From contig NC_135563.1 in NCBI RefSeq assembly GCF_964340395.1, forward strand, positions 9,179,075 to 9,241,074: 62,000 nucleotides of DNA. The letters are read 5' to 3'. This DNA is from Glandiceps talaboti (lineage: Eukaryota > Hemichordata > Enteropneusta > Spengelidae). Under the pieces are notes generated by a model. That model had not been told where the DNA came from. It did no database searches and saw only the letters and a program-made list of their open reading frames with translations. The translations under genes and the position numbers were made by a program. Positions 47,882-60,530 of the stretch are shown piece after piece; position 1 is the stretch's first letter, and each line of letters starts with the position of its first letter.

Positions 47882-47883
<2 letters not shown>

Positions 47884-47965
<82 letters not shown>

Positions 47966-48050
47966 ATCTTCGAAATTTTGTGATTAAAAATTCAAAACTA
48001 TATTATAATGTAGTTTTGAATTTGTAATCACAAAATTCCGAAGATTCCAG
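47884..48050. repeat. (AT)n followed by a ~40-bp-arm hairpin
   Basis: AT dinucleotides at 47884-47961 abut a near-perfect inverted repeat. tggaatcttcg...aaaactat at 47962-48004 pairs with its complement ending ccgaagattcca at 48050; the loop is only a few bases. Confidence 0.85.
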
Positions 48051-49750
48051 GGTTTATTTCGTAAATCCTCAACAATTACCAATGTATATAAAAATTTGAG
48101 CAATTCCATTTTCTTGATACGTGTGTAGTAAAGTTTATGAAATACTACCAGACTCAAACCGAGACAATGCGCTAGATCAGCGTAATAAATAACACAATAT
48201 CAATGAACTCGTCCAGATTTAGTGTATGTAATGTATACACTATCAACTCGTGAAATCAAGGATATAGATAGAACTGTGTTCCGGGTGCGAAAATTAATAA
48301 GTAAGCCAAAAAAATGTCCTGTGCGACTGCTCATCATGGAGTAGCTTGTAGACGGGTAGTTGGCTTTCAAATCTAGCTATCCTTCCACGCCTACGAATTA
48401 AAATCTAAACCGTTCACACCAAATTTCAGATATTTTCAAGTACCATGTAACTAGTAAATTCAATATTATCCCGAAATTGTGTATAATAGTGGTGACACCA
48501 GAATGAAGGAAATTCGCGTATTAAATAAAGAAGGTCGTATTTTTTGAGTGCAGTGTCGTGAGTTCAGCGAATTGGACGAACCCGAGTCGAACCCCCTCCG
48601 CTTTATTCACTAGCTGACGATTACAACTGTACCTTCCGAATTACAAACATTTGCTCAATAAAAATAAATACAACTACAACTTGACTTTGGCATATATTGT
48701 ATTATCATGTTATCTATTGCCACAAATGTTTTCAGGTCTCTCAGTTTCGCATGTTTTAATCCGACATGGTTTTGCTCTTGTCTGGCGACATAACAGATGT
48801 ACATGCTCGGGCTACATTTGTACATAAAATTATTGATGTAACTTAATATCATAATGACTGTATTCTGATGAAAAATCACTACATATATGTACAACCTCAC
48901 TTGGGTAGTCTATTTTTAAGAAAAATCTTTTTACAGCCGGGGCCAATGTCATCTGCTACTAATAAACGAGCCAGAAGTAGATGTATGTAAATATATAAAC
49001 TGGAATTGCGAGATTTGTAGGTACCGTTATATATATCATTTTGATATTTCGAGTGAGCGGTATGAAAGACATGTAGACCTTGAGGGTGAAAATATTCACG
49101 AAATCAATCCACAATATGAAAATCCCAAAATAAGTAGTATTGCGTGTTTTCTGAATATATAAGCTTAGACATAAAATAGGCCCTGTGTCAATTTTCTATT
49201 ATACAAATTTTAATACAAGATGTCGTTGTACATTATTTTTTTAAAACAAGTTTATAAGATGTAAGCTAATATTTCGTTAATTTCTTTCCCATGTGGCCAG
49301 ATCACACATCAGTCATTTATCTTTACTAAATATAGCTATCCTCAGGCGGCAGGGAATGGGTTCATGTTAAATTACATTCACGTCTTTTTTCTCACACAAG
49401 ACAAATAAAAGTCAACACAGAGCTGGTTTTATTCGAGACAAAATCATGGTAACTTGAAGAAAGCCCACCTTGCGATGAATCTGAAAATAAACAGAAAAAA
49501 ATGTCTTCGAATTCATAACGAGTGAAAAGGACAAAATTTAATAGAAGTATACGAAGAGGAAATGCTGACAGTTGGTGTTAACGATTATTGCACGACACGC
49601 GAGTGTCAATATAAACAATATAAACAAGTCGATGGCATGATTAGGACTATACTATAAAACTCTGTGTATGTGTCCGAGAGGTCGTTACGTTGTATCACAT
49701 TCTTGTTTGTGGTTGTACTTACGATAGGGTTAGTATAAGATTACAACTTC
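48051..49750. other. Intergenic, no gene recognised
   Basis: AT-rich; short frames without motifs. No RNA gene was recognised. Confidence 0.45.
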
Positions 49751-49752
49751 AA

Positions 49753-49784
49753 CCTCAGACCACTAACGAAGTGGTCTGAGCCTC
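49753..49784. repeat. Short hairpin ctcagaccac...gtggtctgag, copy 2
   Basis: Perfect 10-base stem (ctcagaccac / gtggtctgag) with a 7-base loop; same stem as at 38357-38383. Confidence 0.7.
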
Positions 49785-50170
49785 AACTCAATTTCATGAA
49801 CTTTGTAAGTAATTCAGACCCACGATTGTGATTTATTTTTGAAGTCTTAGTGAAATAAAGTTGTTCAATTGCCTTTAATGTTTCACAGAAGAGGAAAACT
49901 TGCCGTCCTCGCTCGGCCCTCACAAGTCGTCCTCGTATTCGCTAATGTTCAACGGTCACATGGGTGTCACGTGAGACCCTCTACCATCCTCAGAGAGCCA
50001 CGTAAACACAACGCTACGGTATGTTGTCATCACAAACTACGAACTGATTTTTGTTGTCTGCATGCGCGTAAGCACAAGGGAATGTTGTTACACGTGTATT
50101 TTGAATGCGGCGTACTATTTCATCATATTCATTGGTAACGCGGAAGTAAAGACGAGGCACGATCAATTAG

Positions 50171-50628
50171 ATACTTTGTTTGCCGTCCGCATGCAGACAG
50201 GTTTTACCGTAACGGTAGATTTAGAAGAAGAAAGAGCATTTCGTTTTCATCGTCGTGAAACAGCAACCTCTTTTACTTCACCGTCCAGGACGCAGTGCTT
50301 TATTTCGTAATGTCGCGGAAGAAATAACAGCTCTGTCTGGTTTGCGAGAATATTCGTTTTGCTCAAAGGCCATATTTTATTCTATTGTATTAAGGAAATC
50401 GTCCGAATATCTTGAGCAGATCTCTAAATAGTTGTTTATAACACTTTGGATTTTGTCATTTATATTTCACAAGAGTAGTAGATTTTAGGGTATAAACAGA
50501 ATGTGAATCAACAGAAAAGTGAAGTTTACATGACATGCTAACATTGTGGGTTTTTTTCTGTCTTTTGATCTTTTTTCGAAGTCTGCTTAGTAAGTTTTGG
50601 GGAAATTCAAGGACGGCAAACAAAGTAT
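50171..50628. mobile_element. Possible element bounded by an 18-bp perfect inverted repeat
   Basis: atactttgtttgccgtcc at 50171-50188 is the exact complement of 50611-50628. The interval contains copy 2 of the dispersed repeat found at the window start (50267-50335, minus). No transposase ORF. Ends not confirmed by target duplications. Confidence 0.45.
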
Positions 50629-50639
50629 TTAAAATTGAC

Positions 50640-51669
50640 GGTACCTAATGCTGAATCATCATTGTGACGTTTCAGTCTGACGCCAGATATAAATTAACCC
50701 ATCACACAAAAATAAACTACTGTTAGTGTTAGAGAAGATTTCAAACTGGTACGTACGACCTACATGTATAGGACGGAGAGGACAGCACGGCTTTCTCGTA
50801 GACTAACGGTAGGTACTTTCTATAATTGAACCCTGCACAGTAGACACAAATGGTAGAAGGATTTTGATTGAATTTGCATGCTAGATCAACAGGTAGAACG
50901 ATGCTATAGCTACGTTGTCGTCGACACGTGTGTGTGTGTGTGTGGGGGGGGGGGGGGTAGTGTTGGGAGGTGTAAGTCAGAGTGTCGATGACAATAGCAT
51001 TAATTTCATAGAGTTACGTACGATGGCGGGGGGGGGGGGGGACTTGACGACCTTATTCGCGTAGATCTCTATGTTTATCTATAACACGTAGAAACTTCAC
51101 AAGCATCTGTGGATTGAACCTTGCGATTAAACAAACTCTTTTTTTTTGTCGTATTGGTGTAAGGGCGGTAGAGTTAGTCAAACTTTCAGACCGAGTAAAT
51201 CGGAGTCTGGAAGGGGAAAGGTGAGGGTAAGGCTGGGATCAGATTTTTTCGCCCCCCCCCCCCCCGCGCTCTCAAAAGAGTTCATGCCCCCCCCCCCGAA
51301 ATGAACCCAAGAATTTTCGTAGCTCCCCCTCCCGGCCACACATATTTGAATGTGTGATAATACAGTACCCCCTCCCCGCTGCACCTCAGAGTTGGAAATC
51401 AACTTCAGCGTCCACACATAACAATGAGAGATTTCTTTACAAATATATGTGGGATTTGCGGGAAAAGGGCTCATAAAATTTCAAACCATACACATTATCG
51501 ATAGACATAGACTACTTGAAACTTGTCTTCAAATTGTACTCGAATCAATACATTATTATGCAGCTGTATGGTTATATTACCTACACTTTAACTTATATCT
51601 TGGCATACACACACACTTGCTTGGCTATTGACTGCTCCATTATCAAATATATGGTGGGTACAAGAAATA

Positions 51670-51744
<75 letters not shown>

Positions 51745-52170
51745 CAGACAGACAGATAGACAGACAGACAGAAAGAAAGAAAGACAAAGAGATACAGACA
51801 GACTAGAAAGAGATACACACATACAGACAGAAACTAGAAAGAGATACAGACAGACATGCCCCCCCCCCCCCATTTCTTCCCAGGTCCACACTGTCGTAAA
51901 TTCTGACAAGAGCCTAAAATGCCCACACGTCTGGATACTCGGCTGTTTGCAGACAGAATACGAGGCTCTATTCTGACAGTGCATCATGGGAGACAGCAGA
52001 AATACGTTATTCAATGGTTGAACACAGAATATTCATAATGACAGCTTTGTCACACTGAAGTGTATACCACTTTGAACTCATATTTCAACAGCTACCCATC
52101 TCAATATGTATTCACAGGTAAACGTTTTGGGGAATAATTGGTGACTCTAGAGATTGAATTATCCTCTTTT
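50640..52170. other. Intergenic upstream of the DUF4419 gene
   Basis: Contains several G or C homopolymer runs (50945-50957, 51029-51041, 51253-51265, 51289-51298) and a GA array. No gene recognised. Confidence 0.5.
51674..51850. repeat. (GA)n-(ACAG)n array
   Basis: About 30 GA units followed by acag/gata/gaaa tetramers. Confidence 0.97.
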
Positions 52171-52217
52171 TCATTGTTCTATATCTCCCAGTCATTTACA
52201 GACAAGATAAGACAAAT

Positions 52218-55200
52218 ATGGCGAAGTTTATACTGCTGGTGATATTCCTTGCTGTTTCTTCTGCGATTCAATCAGTGAAGACGTGTGAAACCCAGGTGAG
52301 TCAAATGTGTGTTTGTGTGCACATTGCCGACAGTCACGTGTGTGTGTTGAGTACTATAACCACAAACAAGGAAATAGCCGAATGTTGAAGCCGAGCAGGA
52401 ACGTAGCTCTATCGACATCCGATTTGCCGTGTCATTCGAGCCAGTATGTTGAGTTACGTCTCTAGGCTAGACATGGTGACACTATTAATAGTCCCGTCTA
52501 CATAGCTAGCGTCAATATTCGAACGTTTATGATCTGCATTCACACTGATCAAGCCAGGTCACATTGATTATGCTGTGTACAGTGTATATAAAACCGATAT
52601 TTTTGAATGTTCATGCAAATGAGATAAATTAAATTGATATAGTCCCGAATGTAAAAAAAATCTCTCCGTGTATAAATCTGGAAATGCATTCATTTGTTTT
52701 GCAATTCAATTCTGATTATTTCAGCTCAGTTCAGCTCAGCTCAGTCAGTTCAGGTCAGGTCAGTTCAGTTCAGTTCAGCTCAGCTCAGTTCAGGTCAGTT
52801 CAGTTCAGTTCAGCTCAGCTCAGTTCAGGTCAGTTCAGTTCAGTTCAGTTCAGCTCAGCTCAGTTCAGGTCGGTTCAGTTCAGTTCAGTTCAGTTCAGTT
52901 CAGCTCAGCTCAGTTCAGGTCAGTTCAGTTCAGTTCAGCTCAGCTCAGTTCAGGTCAGTTCAGTTCAGTTCAGCTCAGTTAAATGCAATTCAATTCAATT
53001 CAATTCAATTCCAATCCTATCATATAATATTCATACACCAGTGAGACATTACAGTGAATTTACTGTCTGTCACAATAATGTCTATTTAGCAATGGTTGGT
53101 ACACACGGAAGGTGATACAAACGTCCAGGCACATATGACCTCTTATTAAAAGACCATAACAGGAAATAAAGACATTTTCGTAAATTATGGGTTCTGGAGA
53201 GTAACTTCATGATTTTACATATCACTTACAATTACTTGCGATTCCAGAGAAACGTGATCTACCTTTATAGGGTATCTTTGGTATGGGCCATTGCAACATT
53301 GGAGTCATCAGAAATAATATATTCATGGCTACACAATGAATATTCGACGAAGATGTTTTACAATGAGGGGATAGGCACTTAGGAGTCATGAATATTCATT
53401 GTTTTAAAACTAAGACATATAAGCTAACATATCATCCGTGTTGGTTTATCTTACAGGAAAGTGAAGAAGAGATGAAACTTTTTAGAGAATGGGGATACGC
53501 TTTGAATATTGATGTCATAAAGAGAGGGCAAGAACTTGAGAAAGAATACAAGACTTTGGAAGAAGTGCATGCTACAACAAAACCAGCAGGTCTGTGAATT
53601 TTCATTAGATGTATTTACTAAAGTGTCAGTAAATAAATCACACGGTGAAAATTATTCAACAATTATTTTAACTTAGCACGATACGTGTCATAACATATTG
53701 ATATTGATTCCTTCATGATACAAGAACAGTTTTAGCCCCAACCTCCAACCACAATATTAATATCTTTCGTTTTTATTTATTTGACAACAGGCCTAGGATC
53801 AACGTTTCTGGTTGACGATGTCGAAATCTCTCGAGAAAAGCTCCCGCCAACATCAGCTGTGAAAAGCGTAGTAAGCCGTCTCAATCAGAAAGTTGAAAGT
53901 TGTTTTCATAGTAATGCAAATATTGTGAGTCGAGGTGACTTTCATGGTTTGGTTGGAGCTGTCCATGAGGCTTACCACAATCATTATCCTCTTGTGTTGA
54001 GTCCTGATATGATATGGCTGGGTATCATGCAAGGGTTGTCTACACACATCAATGAAAATTCTGATAAATTAAGAAAGAAGTTTGTTGAACATGAAGGGAA
54101 GAAAGAGATAAAAGTCAGACGAGATGATTTCGTGAAAGGTTCAGCCACCAATCCTTGGCCTGAGGTCTTTTCTGAATTCTCTGGCAAGATCAAAGATGAA
54201 ATTGGAGAGAAGACATACAGTTTGATTACTCCTGATTTCACTACCACTGGTCCATTGGAGAAGGCAGTCACTGATATTGTCTTAATGGAAGCAATGCAGT
54301 CCTTCTTTGATTACACTTTACTTACGTTGTGTGGTATACCTTCTATTACACTGCAAGGTACAACTGAAGACTGGGTGGCTATAAGAGACAAGACTGCAAA
54401 ATTGGAACAGTATGATCTGAAATGGTGGACTGATCATCTCTTACCAGTTTTGGACCAATTTGTCAATGCGTCAAAGGGAGAAGTGGATAGGTCTTTCTGG
54501 TCAAGCATTTATAAGGTATGTTTTTTATTGAATTCCAAATTCACATTATTCCTGTGGTGTTCTTAGAAATTTCCTTGCAGGGGCCTAGAATTTAATTGAG
54601 CTGTATACTGGGTCAGGACATTCCATTTCATAATTCACTGGCTATGATTGCATAAAATTGGTATCCCAAGACATTGGGTTTAAATGTTTATGAGGATCCT
54701 CCTTATAATGTTACCCATGGACTTACCCCCCTCCCCCTACCCCCGACCCCAATGTACAGGAGGCCAATTTCAATACCTCTAATTCAGACAGGTTTTAGGA
54801 TGCAGTCTGGTAATAATGAATTTCTTGGAATCCCTAAGCATAACGAAACACACAAAGATAAAATAAACCTCATTTTTCCCCTTTAACGATCATCAGATTA
54901 GCATCATATAATGTTTTTTTAACGATAAAACAGAAGGTCGTCATTGTAGTGTGATATTTTTGTTCTTTACGTGCAGTACCATCAACAGACGTCAGGAACG
55001 CCTATGGTAACTGGATGGATTGCAACTTTGTTTCCATATGACAGTGACAACCGTCAAAATACAGTGCTAGGCGAGTGGTCAAATCATAAAGGTGTGACTT
55101 TGGGTCTGGATGACGCAATGACTACCGATGACTTTCCCACGGGGTTGTCTGCAGCCCCATTCATATGGGAATACTTTGATGAGGAGTTCAAGATGAAGTT

Positions 55201-55294
55201 CATTGGTGGTTTCATGGGTTACTCCCAAGATTCAGAATCGTTGGTTCTGAGACCCGAGTTGGGCTGGGCTGTGGTTGAAAACACAAATGTTTAA
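52218..55294 (+). CDS. Secreted DUF4419 domain protein, 417 residues
   Basis: Function unknown. Coding exons are 52218-52295, 53457-53589, 53791-54515 and 54977-55294, all with AG/GT borders and compatible phases, 1254 bp in total. Residues 1 to ~21 form a clear signal peptide (MAKFILLVIFLAVSSA...), so the product is likely secreted. Residues 27-68 are charged and helical, possibly a coiled coil. The DUF4419 core starts near 90. It shows the family's typical stretch HEAYHNHYPLVLSPDMIW (129-146), followed by a helix with INENSDKLRKKFVEHEGKK, and later a GWIATLFPY segment at the start of the last exon. The domain continues to the C-terminus (LGWAVVE). Length agrees with a single-domain family member. 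Intron 1 carries a CAGTT-type satellite. Domain identity is recalled from family patterns, not searched; no catalytic motif is evident. Confidence 0.88.
52722..53011. repeat. Pentanucleotide satellite (CAGTT/CAGCT/CAGGT) with higher-order units
   Basis: Pentamers are arranged in repeating sets (cagct cagct cagtt caggt then three to five cagtt), about five sets, ending in (CAATT)n at 52986-53011. It lies in intron 1 of the DUF4419 gene. The Ser/Gln/Val-rich frames are artefacts. Confidence 0.95.
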
Positions 55295-55844
55295 AATGTT
55301 TAAATGTGAAAACACAAAATGTAGCTAGAAATCACCATTTTAAAGTCTACTAAATGTGTTAAGAAGAATCGTCTGTCGCTTAAATAGGCACCAGCAAATG
55401 TTTTACATAAAAGGACCCTAAACGTCAAGGTCAAGTTCGCATCCCAAAGCGAGAGCAGATAGTTAATAGATTGCATTTTTCAAATGACCACAGATGTAAA
55501 CTCATATGCCTCCTGAAAGGACTGCTAATGTTGTTCCATCCATTGATATCATTAAAGCTTTGTTATATCCATTGAACATACCAGAATATATGAAATTTAA
55601 AGCTTAGGAGACTAATTACCACAAATCATTAATACACGCGAATGACTTATTACAATTAAAAACTACCCCACAAGCTTTAAAGGACAAGTGTTCGTAGAAG
55701 ACACAGCCCTCAAATACTTTACTTCTATATGATTGTGGACATATGATTTCTAAGAAAGTAATGAGATACTAAGAGTGTCTGTGCCATGCAAAAAATGGCT
55801 TGATTTTGATATGTAGTACTTTCTCTGGAATTGTCACTCGTTTG

Positions 55845-55850
55845 AATAAA
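55845..55850 (+). terminator. Candidate polyadenylation signal (AATAAA) of the DUF4419 gene
   Basis: AATAAA 550 bases after the TAA at 55292-55294, directly before a partial MITE copy. Confidence 0.4.
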
Positions 55851-55857
55851 TAAACAA

Positions 55858-55981
55858 CCCGTTTCAAGTTACTGTTCATCATCTCTGTTCACTACAACCA
55901 CGTAGAAGCTAATACGAAACTACATACTCTACATGAAGATAGGGAGATTACATTTTCTTGCTACAATTTCTCTATTATGCA
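55858..55981. mobile_element. 360-bp foldback MITE family, copy 3 (left arm only)
   Basis: cccgtttcaagttactgttc, then tacaaccacgtagaa and ttttcttgctacaattt, match the left arms of the copies at 34507 and 44192. The centre and right arm are absent. Confidence 0.7.
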
Positions 55982-56291
55982 AATTAACAATTAAGCCCGA
56001 AAACTATTTTCCACTTTCCGAAAAGTACACATTTTTAGATTATTTTCATAAGAAAGATTCATAAATGAGTGTACGGTATCAATTTTGACATTTTTCCATG
56101 ACAATTTTCAAGATTTTGTGTACTGTAGTCAAACCCTTTCATATACTGCAAAGATTCCAGTGAAATAATGAAATCAACACACTGCCATGTATCTTTCAAA
56201 ATATTTCCATCAAAATGTGTTAAAATTACATCTGAATTAAGATATTTATTAATTTTAGCAAATTTCCCTCATAATCAGTAAAATTGAACCT

Positions 56292-56651
56292 GTGTTAGTT
56301 GCAGGACTTGTCCTGAAGCTGAAAGGGGTGTGTCAGTTGCAGGAATTGTCCTGAAGCTGAAAGGGGTGTGTCAGTTGCAGGACTTGTCCTGAAGCTGAAA
56401 GGGGTGTGTCAGATGCAGGACTTGTCCTGAAGCTGAAAGGGGTGTGTCAGTTGCAGGAATTGTCCTGCAGCTGAAAGGGGTGTGTCAGATGCAGGAATTG
56501 TCCTGAAGCTGAAAGGGGTGTGTCAGTTGCAGGAATTGTCCTGCAGCTGAAAGGGGTGTGTCAGCTGCAGGAATTGTCCTGAAGCTGAAAGGGATGTGTC
56601 AGATGCAGGATTTGTCCTGAAGCTGAAAGTGGTGTGTCAGTTGCAGGATTG
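56292..56651 (+). repeat. 38-bp minisatellite, nine units plus a partial
   Basis: Nine tandem 38-bp units of the form gtgtcagttgcagga(a/c)ttgtcctg(a/c)agctgaaaggggt, each differing at one to three positions, then an 18-base partial. Each unit contains a small dyad (caggac/gtcctg in some units). No spacer structure as in CRISPR arrays. Confidence 0.95.
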
Positions 56652-57063
56652 AATTGCCTAACAGTTTCTGAAATTGTTGCATAGTTGAACAGCTTATAAA
56701 TGCTCTGCATGACACAAGGACTCTATAATTGGTTCAGGATCGTGGATTTTATAAAGTAACCTATTATTTATTTGTTTTCTCTTTATTTAGTTGAGTGTTG
56801 GGGGGGGGGGGTGTCATATACAGGTGTTCTTGGCTTATACCATAGACAACACTGGTGCCTTTGTAGTGCTACCAATCCATCTTCATTACCTGAAAAAAGG
56901 AAAGAATATATCGAATTAATGTCCTGTTTGACATATACACTGCGAGAAATATTATATCAATGTGTATGTGACAGATATTATTTCAACAAATTAAACATTG
57001 TTAAATTTGTTCACGAGAAATTCTTTACACAATACATGTAGTCTTCCAAAGATATTTTAGTCG

Positions 57064-57540
57064 AATGAGTCATTCCTACTCAACAAGGCAATTACAAGCA
57101 ATGATTTATGTACTCCAAAAGCCACACACAAGTAGGGTCTGTTTCACATAAAGAATGCACCACAAAAATATGGAATAGACTACCATTGAATATCAGGAAC
57201 ATCCACGGCCCCGCCAGTCAGAGTTCAAATGAGAGTTTAAAAAAATATCTATATTCGATTAATACAAATTGGGCATATCTGTATGCTATGTCATAGTGTG
57301 TTAATTTGATGATCCAAGATTTAGTATGTCACATTTGACATATGGCAGTTATGCCGAGATAGTATTTATTGTCAATGTCAAATGTACTGTATTTATATCA
57401 CTAGTTTAGTTGCAAAACAAATATTTTCATTCCCCTTTCCCCTTAGTTATTGATATACATATTCATCTTGACTAGTAAATGTGTTTTGTTATGTTATGTA
57501 CATGATATATATTTTTGGAATAAATAATTATTAAGTTAGG
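57064..57540 (+). mobile_element. LINE-type retrotransposon 3' end (reverse transcriptase C-terminal remnant and 3' UTR)
   Basis: 57066-57092 reads SHSYSTRQ. After a frame change, 57108-57296 reads YSKSHTQVGSVSHK, then KIWNRLPLNIRN and a helix SLKKYLYSI. This is the usual ending of non-LTR reverse transcriptases (H.Y.TR, then IWN.LP..IR, then FK..L..YL). AATAAA at 57519-57524 could be its own tail signal. The rest of the element is missing (5' truncated) and the frame is broken. Confidence 0.65.
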
Positions 57541-57549
57541 AGTCCAGAT

Positions 57550-59025
57550 TTTGACTAATTGAAATTTGAGAAATAAATTCTAAACTATTTCACAAGGCTA
57601 TCTTAACTTTTGATTAAAAATGATGTGTGGGATTTTTGTCTTTCAACAGTGAATTTGTGTCTTCATATGATAATATAAGATACATGTACTACTACAGTAC
57701 TTAGTGCAGTTGGGAAAATGATGCTAAAATATATGTACAATGTATCTTGACAGAATGGTAATGACATGTAAATGAATGCATGATGTGCACCTTTTGAATG
57801 TAATGAATTTCCTTTGGTGTGAATGGTTTGTTTACCAATTGATCCAAGCCATTGCATGGAACAGAATAGTACTGTATAATATTTCAGGCAGGCAAACACC
57901 GCGTCATAAAGCACCCACGTTTAATACAGAAGTATGATATTTATATCTATAAATGAGTAGTACTAATAACGTCAATACGAATGATAAATACAAACACCGT
58001 CAGATAGAACTTAGAACGACTGCAATACAAACAATGGAAGGATTGTCATGATGACTTTCTACTTTGCATAAAACATGTACGATTTCGCTGATAAAGTGAT
58101 ATGACGTTTATCCACAAACTCAATCATACAACAACTTAGTCCTGCTTGCATACGTCTATAAACAGGACAACTAAACCGTTTGGCATGTTACTTACCGTGC
58201 ATTTCCCATGGACTCCTCGATCCAAACACACGGCCATCGCGTCGTTTTCCAAAACAGAGGTCACGTATATTACGTAATGCTCACCAGTACCAGCTGGGTT
58301 GCATGGTTTTGGGTTCCGTTTGCATATCCGAACAAAAGGAGTCTGGGTAATCAGGATTAGTTCATGTTATGCACAGGTCATATACGAGTAACTGAACATG
58401 ATAACGCTACACACACTGTGACACATACACACATAAAAATGTTTCTTCCGTGCATGTTAAGACGCGTTTCATGCATTTTGATTCGATCTATTTCAAAGTA
58501 AGATTCTTCCACGCAAGCAGTTTTAAGTTACATGTCTTTGGGCAATGACTGCAGTCGACGAGCCCTTCACCCTTGACGCTTGTGTACCTTTGAGAAATGG
58601 ACTTTACCATTAGGTCACGCAGGGGTTATGATATGAAAGTTAGCCTTTGTCTTTATCAGCACGGCCAAGCAGTTTTTGGTTCATGTTCTGACAATCGTGA
58701 AAGTTATGCGTCTTCAATGGAGTGATTATGTTTTATGAAACACACTGTGGTGGTATACCAGTATTCTCAAAAGCCTTGTGGAGAGAGTGAGAGCGATTTA
58801 TAACGATGGAAAGAGTTTAACGGAGGCCGGCAAACAGTCGTTAGCATATCAACAATAACTGAACACTCAAAACAATCGTCGCTGATAAACGGCGAAGTGC
58901 AAGGTAAGCCACCTCATTTATGGTTACATGTGTGTTTTAGTTCCAGAAAATGTCGTTTGTACAATTGGAATCAATCAAAATTAACAATATCACCATTGCC
59001 ATTGTACCATCTCAGATGTAAGCTA
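57550..59025. other. Intergenic, no gene recognised
   Basis: Contains a small dispersed sequence at 58138-58176 related to 40854-40925. Nothing else recognised. Confidence 0.5.
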
Positions 59026-59976
59026 TTGTTTAGGCTGCTTTCACAAAAACCTGTTGTGTGTTGGGGGGGGGGGGGGGGGGGGTCAGGAGATTTTTTGTAA
59101 AACCCTAATTTTTTTTCAAGTACCCCCCTGCCATATTCCAAAATTTTTCAAGTACCCCCCCCCCCCTGCCAAAGCCCCAAATATTTCAAGTACCCCCCCC
59201 CCCCCACCCGAATAAATTTTTTTTGGAATACTCTTCCTGTGCGTTAAAATTCCATACCAAGTACAAAACTGTACATAATACACTTAATACCAACTTTGTC
59301 CATTATATATATAATCAATTTGTATATTGTGTGTATATATATACACAAACAAAATGTTATGTTAACCAGTGCATTGCCATTCCAAAAAACAACATATACT
59401 TGTAAATGAATTACACTTTGAATAACTCTTGTAAAATGATCAGCAGACCAGCTGAGTCTTTGTTTTCTGTTCAATATTGTACTAGTACATTATACATGTA
59501 CTAGTAGTGTTACAGTTGAATGTCATTTTAGTTGTATTTGCAAATATTGTGATGCACGTTATCTAAAGAGAGTTTTATACTGTATTGTTCCAGTTCAGTT
59601 TCCTAAATGTGTGCTAAAAGAAATCAAATTGGTCTAAATAACACTGAAAAAACCCTTAATAAAGTGCATTGCCATGTATCCCATTCTTGTTTGATGTAAA
59701 TTAGTTCAATATAATGTCAAAAGAAAATAAATGTATGACTCAAAAATGCCAGCCACATTTCATCTAACAGAATAGGAATCAAGTGATATATATTACCGGT
59801 AGTGGTAATGATAATTAAGATGGCCCTATTATCATAGTAATTGTATACTTAATGAACCTGGTAATACATTTACCTTGCCTTGTAAGAGCATGATTATTGG
59901 ACTGGTTTTGACGTTAAATTACAAAGGTGAATGCAGGATTTTAAACAAAGTCTCAGAATGTGTTTATTTAAATTTT

Positions 59977-60530
59977 TTATTTCCAAGTGGTAGCTCTCCT
60001 TCCAGATCTTGTGTATATAAACATGTCATTGTCATCATCATCATCATCATCAGACCCAATTTCTCCTTCAACTTCATCATAGTTGGAACTAGCTGTATCA
60101 TCATTCTCACTGTCACTGTCATCAGATGACAAATCACTCTCACTTTCTTTAGATTGATAATAGTGGCATCTTACAGCCTCAACATTGTCTACTAAGTATT
60201 TTGTGCATTCCTGCCACAGCAGGAATTTCATAGTTGGAAAGGTACTTATCAAGTTCTTTCACTTTCAATTTGGAAATGTCACCGTTTCTGACAAGCGCAT
60301 CCCAGTCATATTCATCAAATTTTTTTTCAGCATGTTGCTCCCTTTCTATCATTCTTTTTCTTTCCCTCATAGAGGCAAGTGTTCTCTGTTGTTCTAAATG
60401 AAGGATTGCTCCCTTTAATATATTTTTCTTGACACACAGTTTCTTGCTCAATTCGTCAAGTTTCTCAACATTTTTACTTGACACTAACCCTTTACTATAC
60501 AGGTTCACTACCTCATTCCTGCCATATATC
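59977..60530 (-). pseudogene. Transposon-borne ORF remnant: basic coiled segment, SAP-like helices and acidic tail, frameshifted
   Basis: Function unknown. Read on the minus strand it probably begins after an AG at about 60510-60530. The first frame (60508-60179) gives a charged helical part (LSKKLCVKKNILKG, RERKRMIEREQHAEKKFDE), then YDWDALVRNGDISKLKVKELDKYL, a SAP-like arrangement. The overlapping second frame (60252-59977) continues with KYLVDNVEAVRCHYYQ, a Ser/Asp/Glu-rich tail including a run of seven Asp, and ends RSGRRATTWK. The two frames look like one protein broken by a single frameshift between about 60179 and 60250. AATAAA on the same strand at 59963-59968 could end the transcript. 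It resembles, from memory, the C-terminal part of multi-copy proteins in invertebrate genomes; no name can be given. Confidence 0.55.

Noticed and set aside
48570-48605. tRNA B-box-like ggttcgactcgg on the minus strand
   Set aside because: No matching A box or cloverleaf arms at the right distance could be drawn.
49869-50310. Two overlapping plus-strand ORFs of 89 and 82 codons
   Set aside because: No family motif or convincing splice structure, and the end overlaps a dispersed repeat. Higher CG content may reflect a regulatory region or the repeat itself.
56292-56651. CRISPR-like regular repeats
   Set aside because: Units are contiguous with no unique spacers, in a eukaryotic genome; it is a minisatellite.
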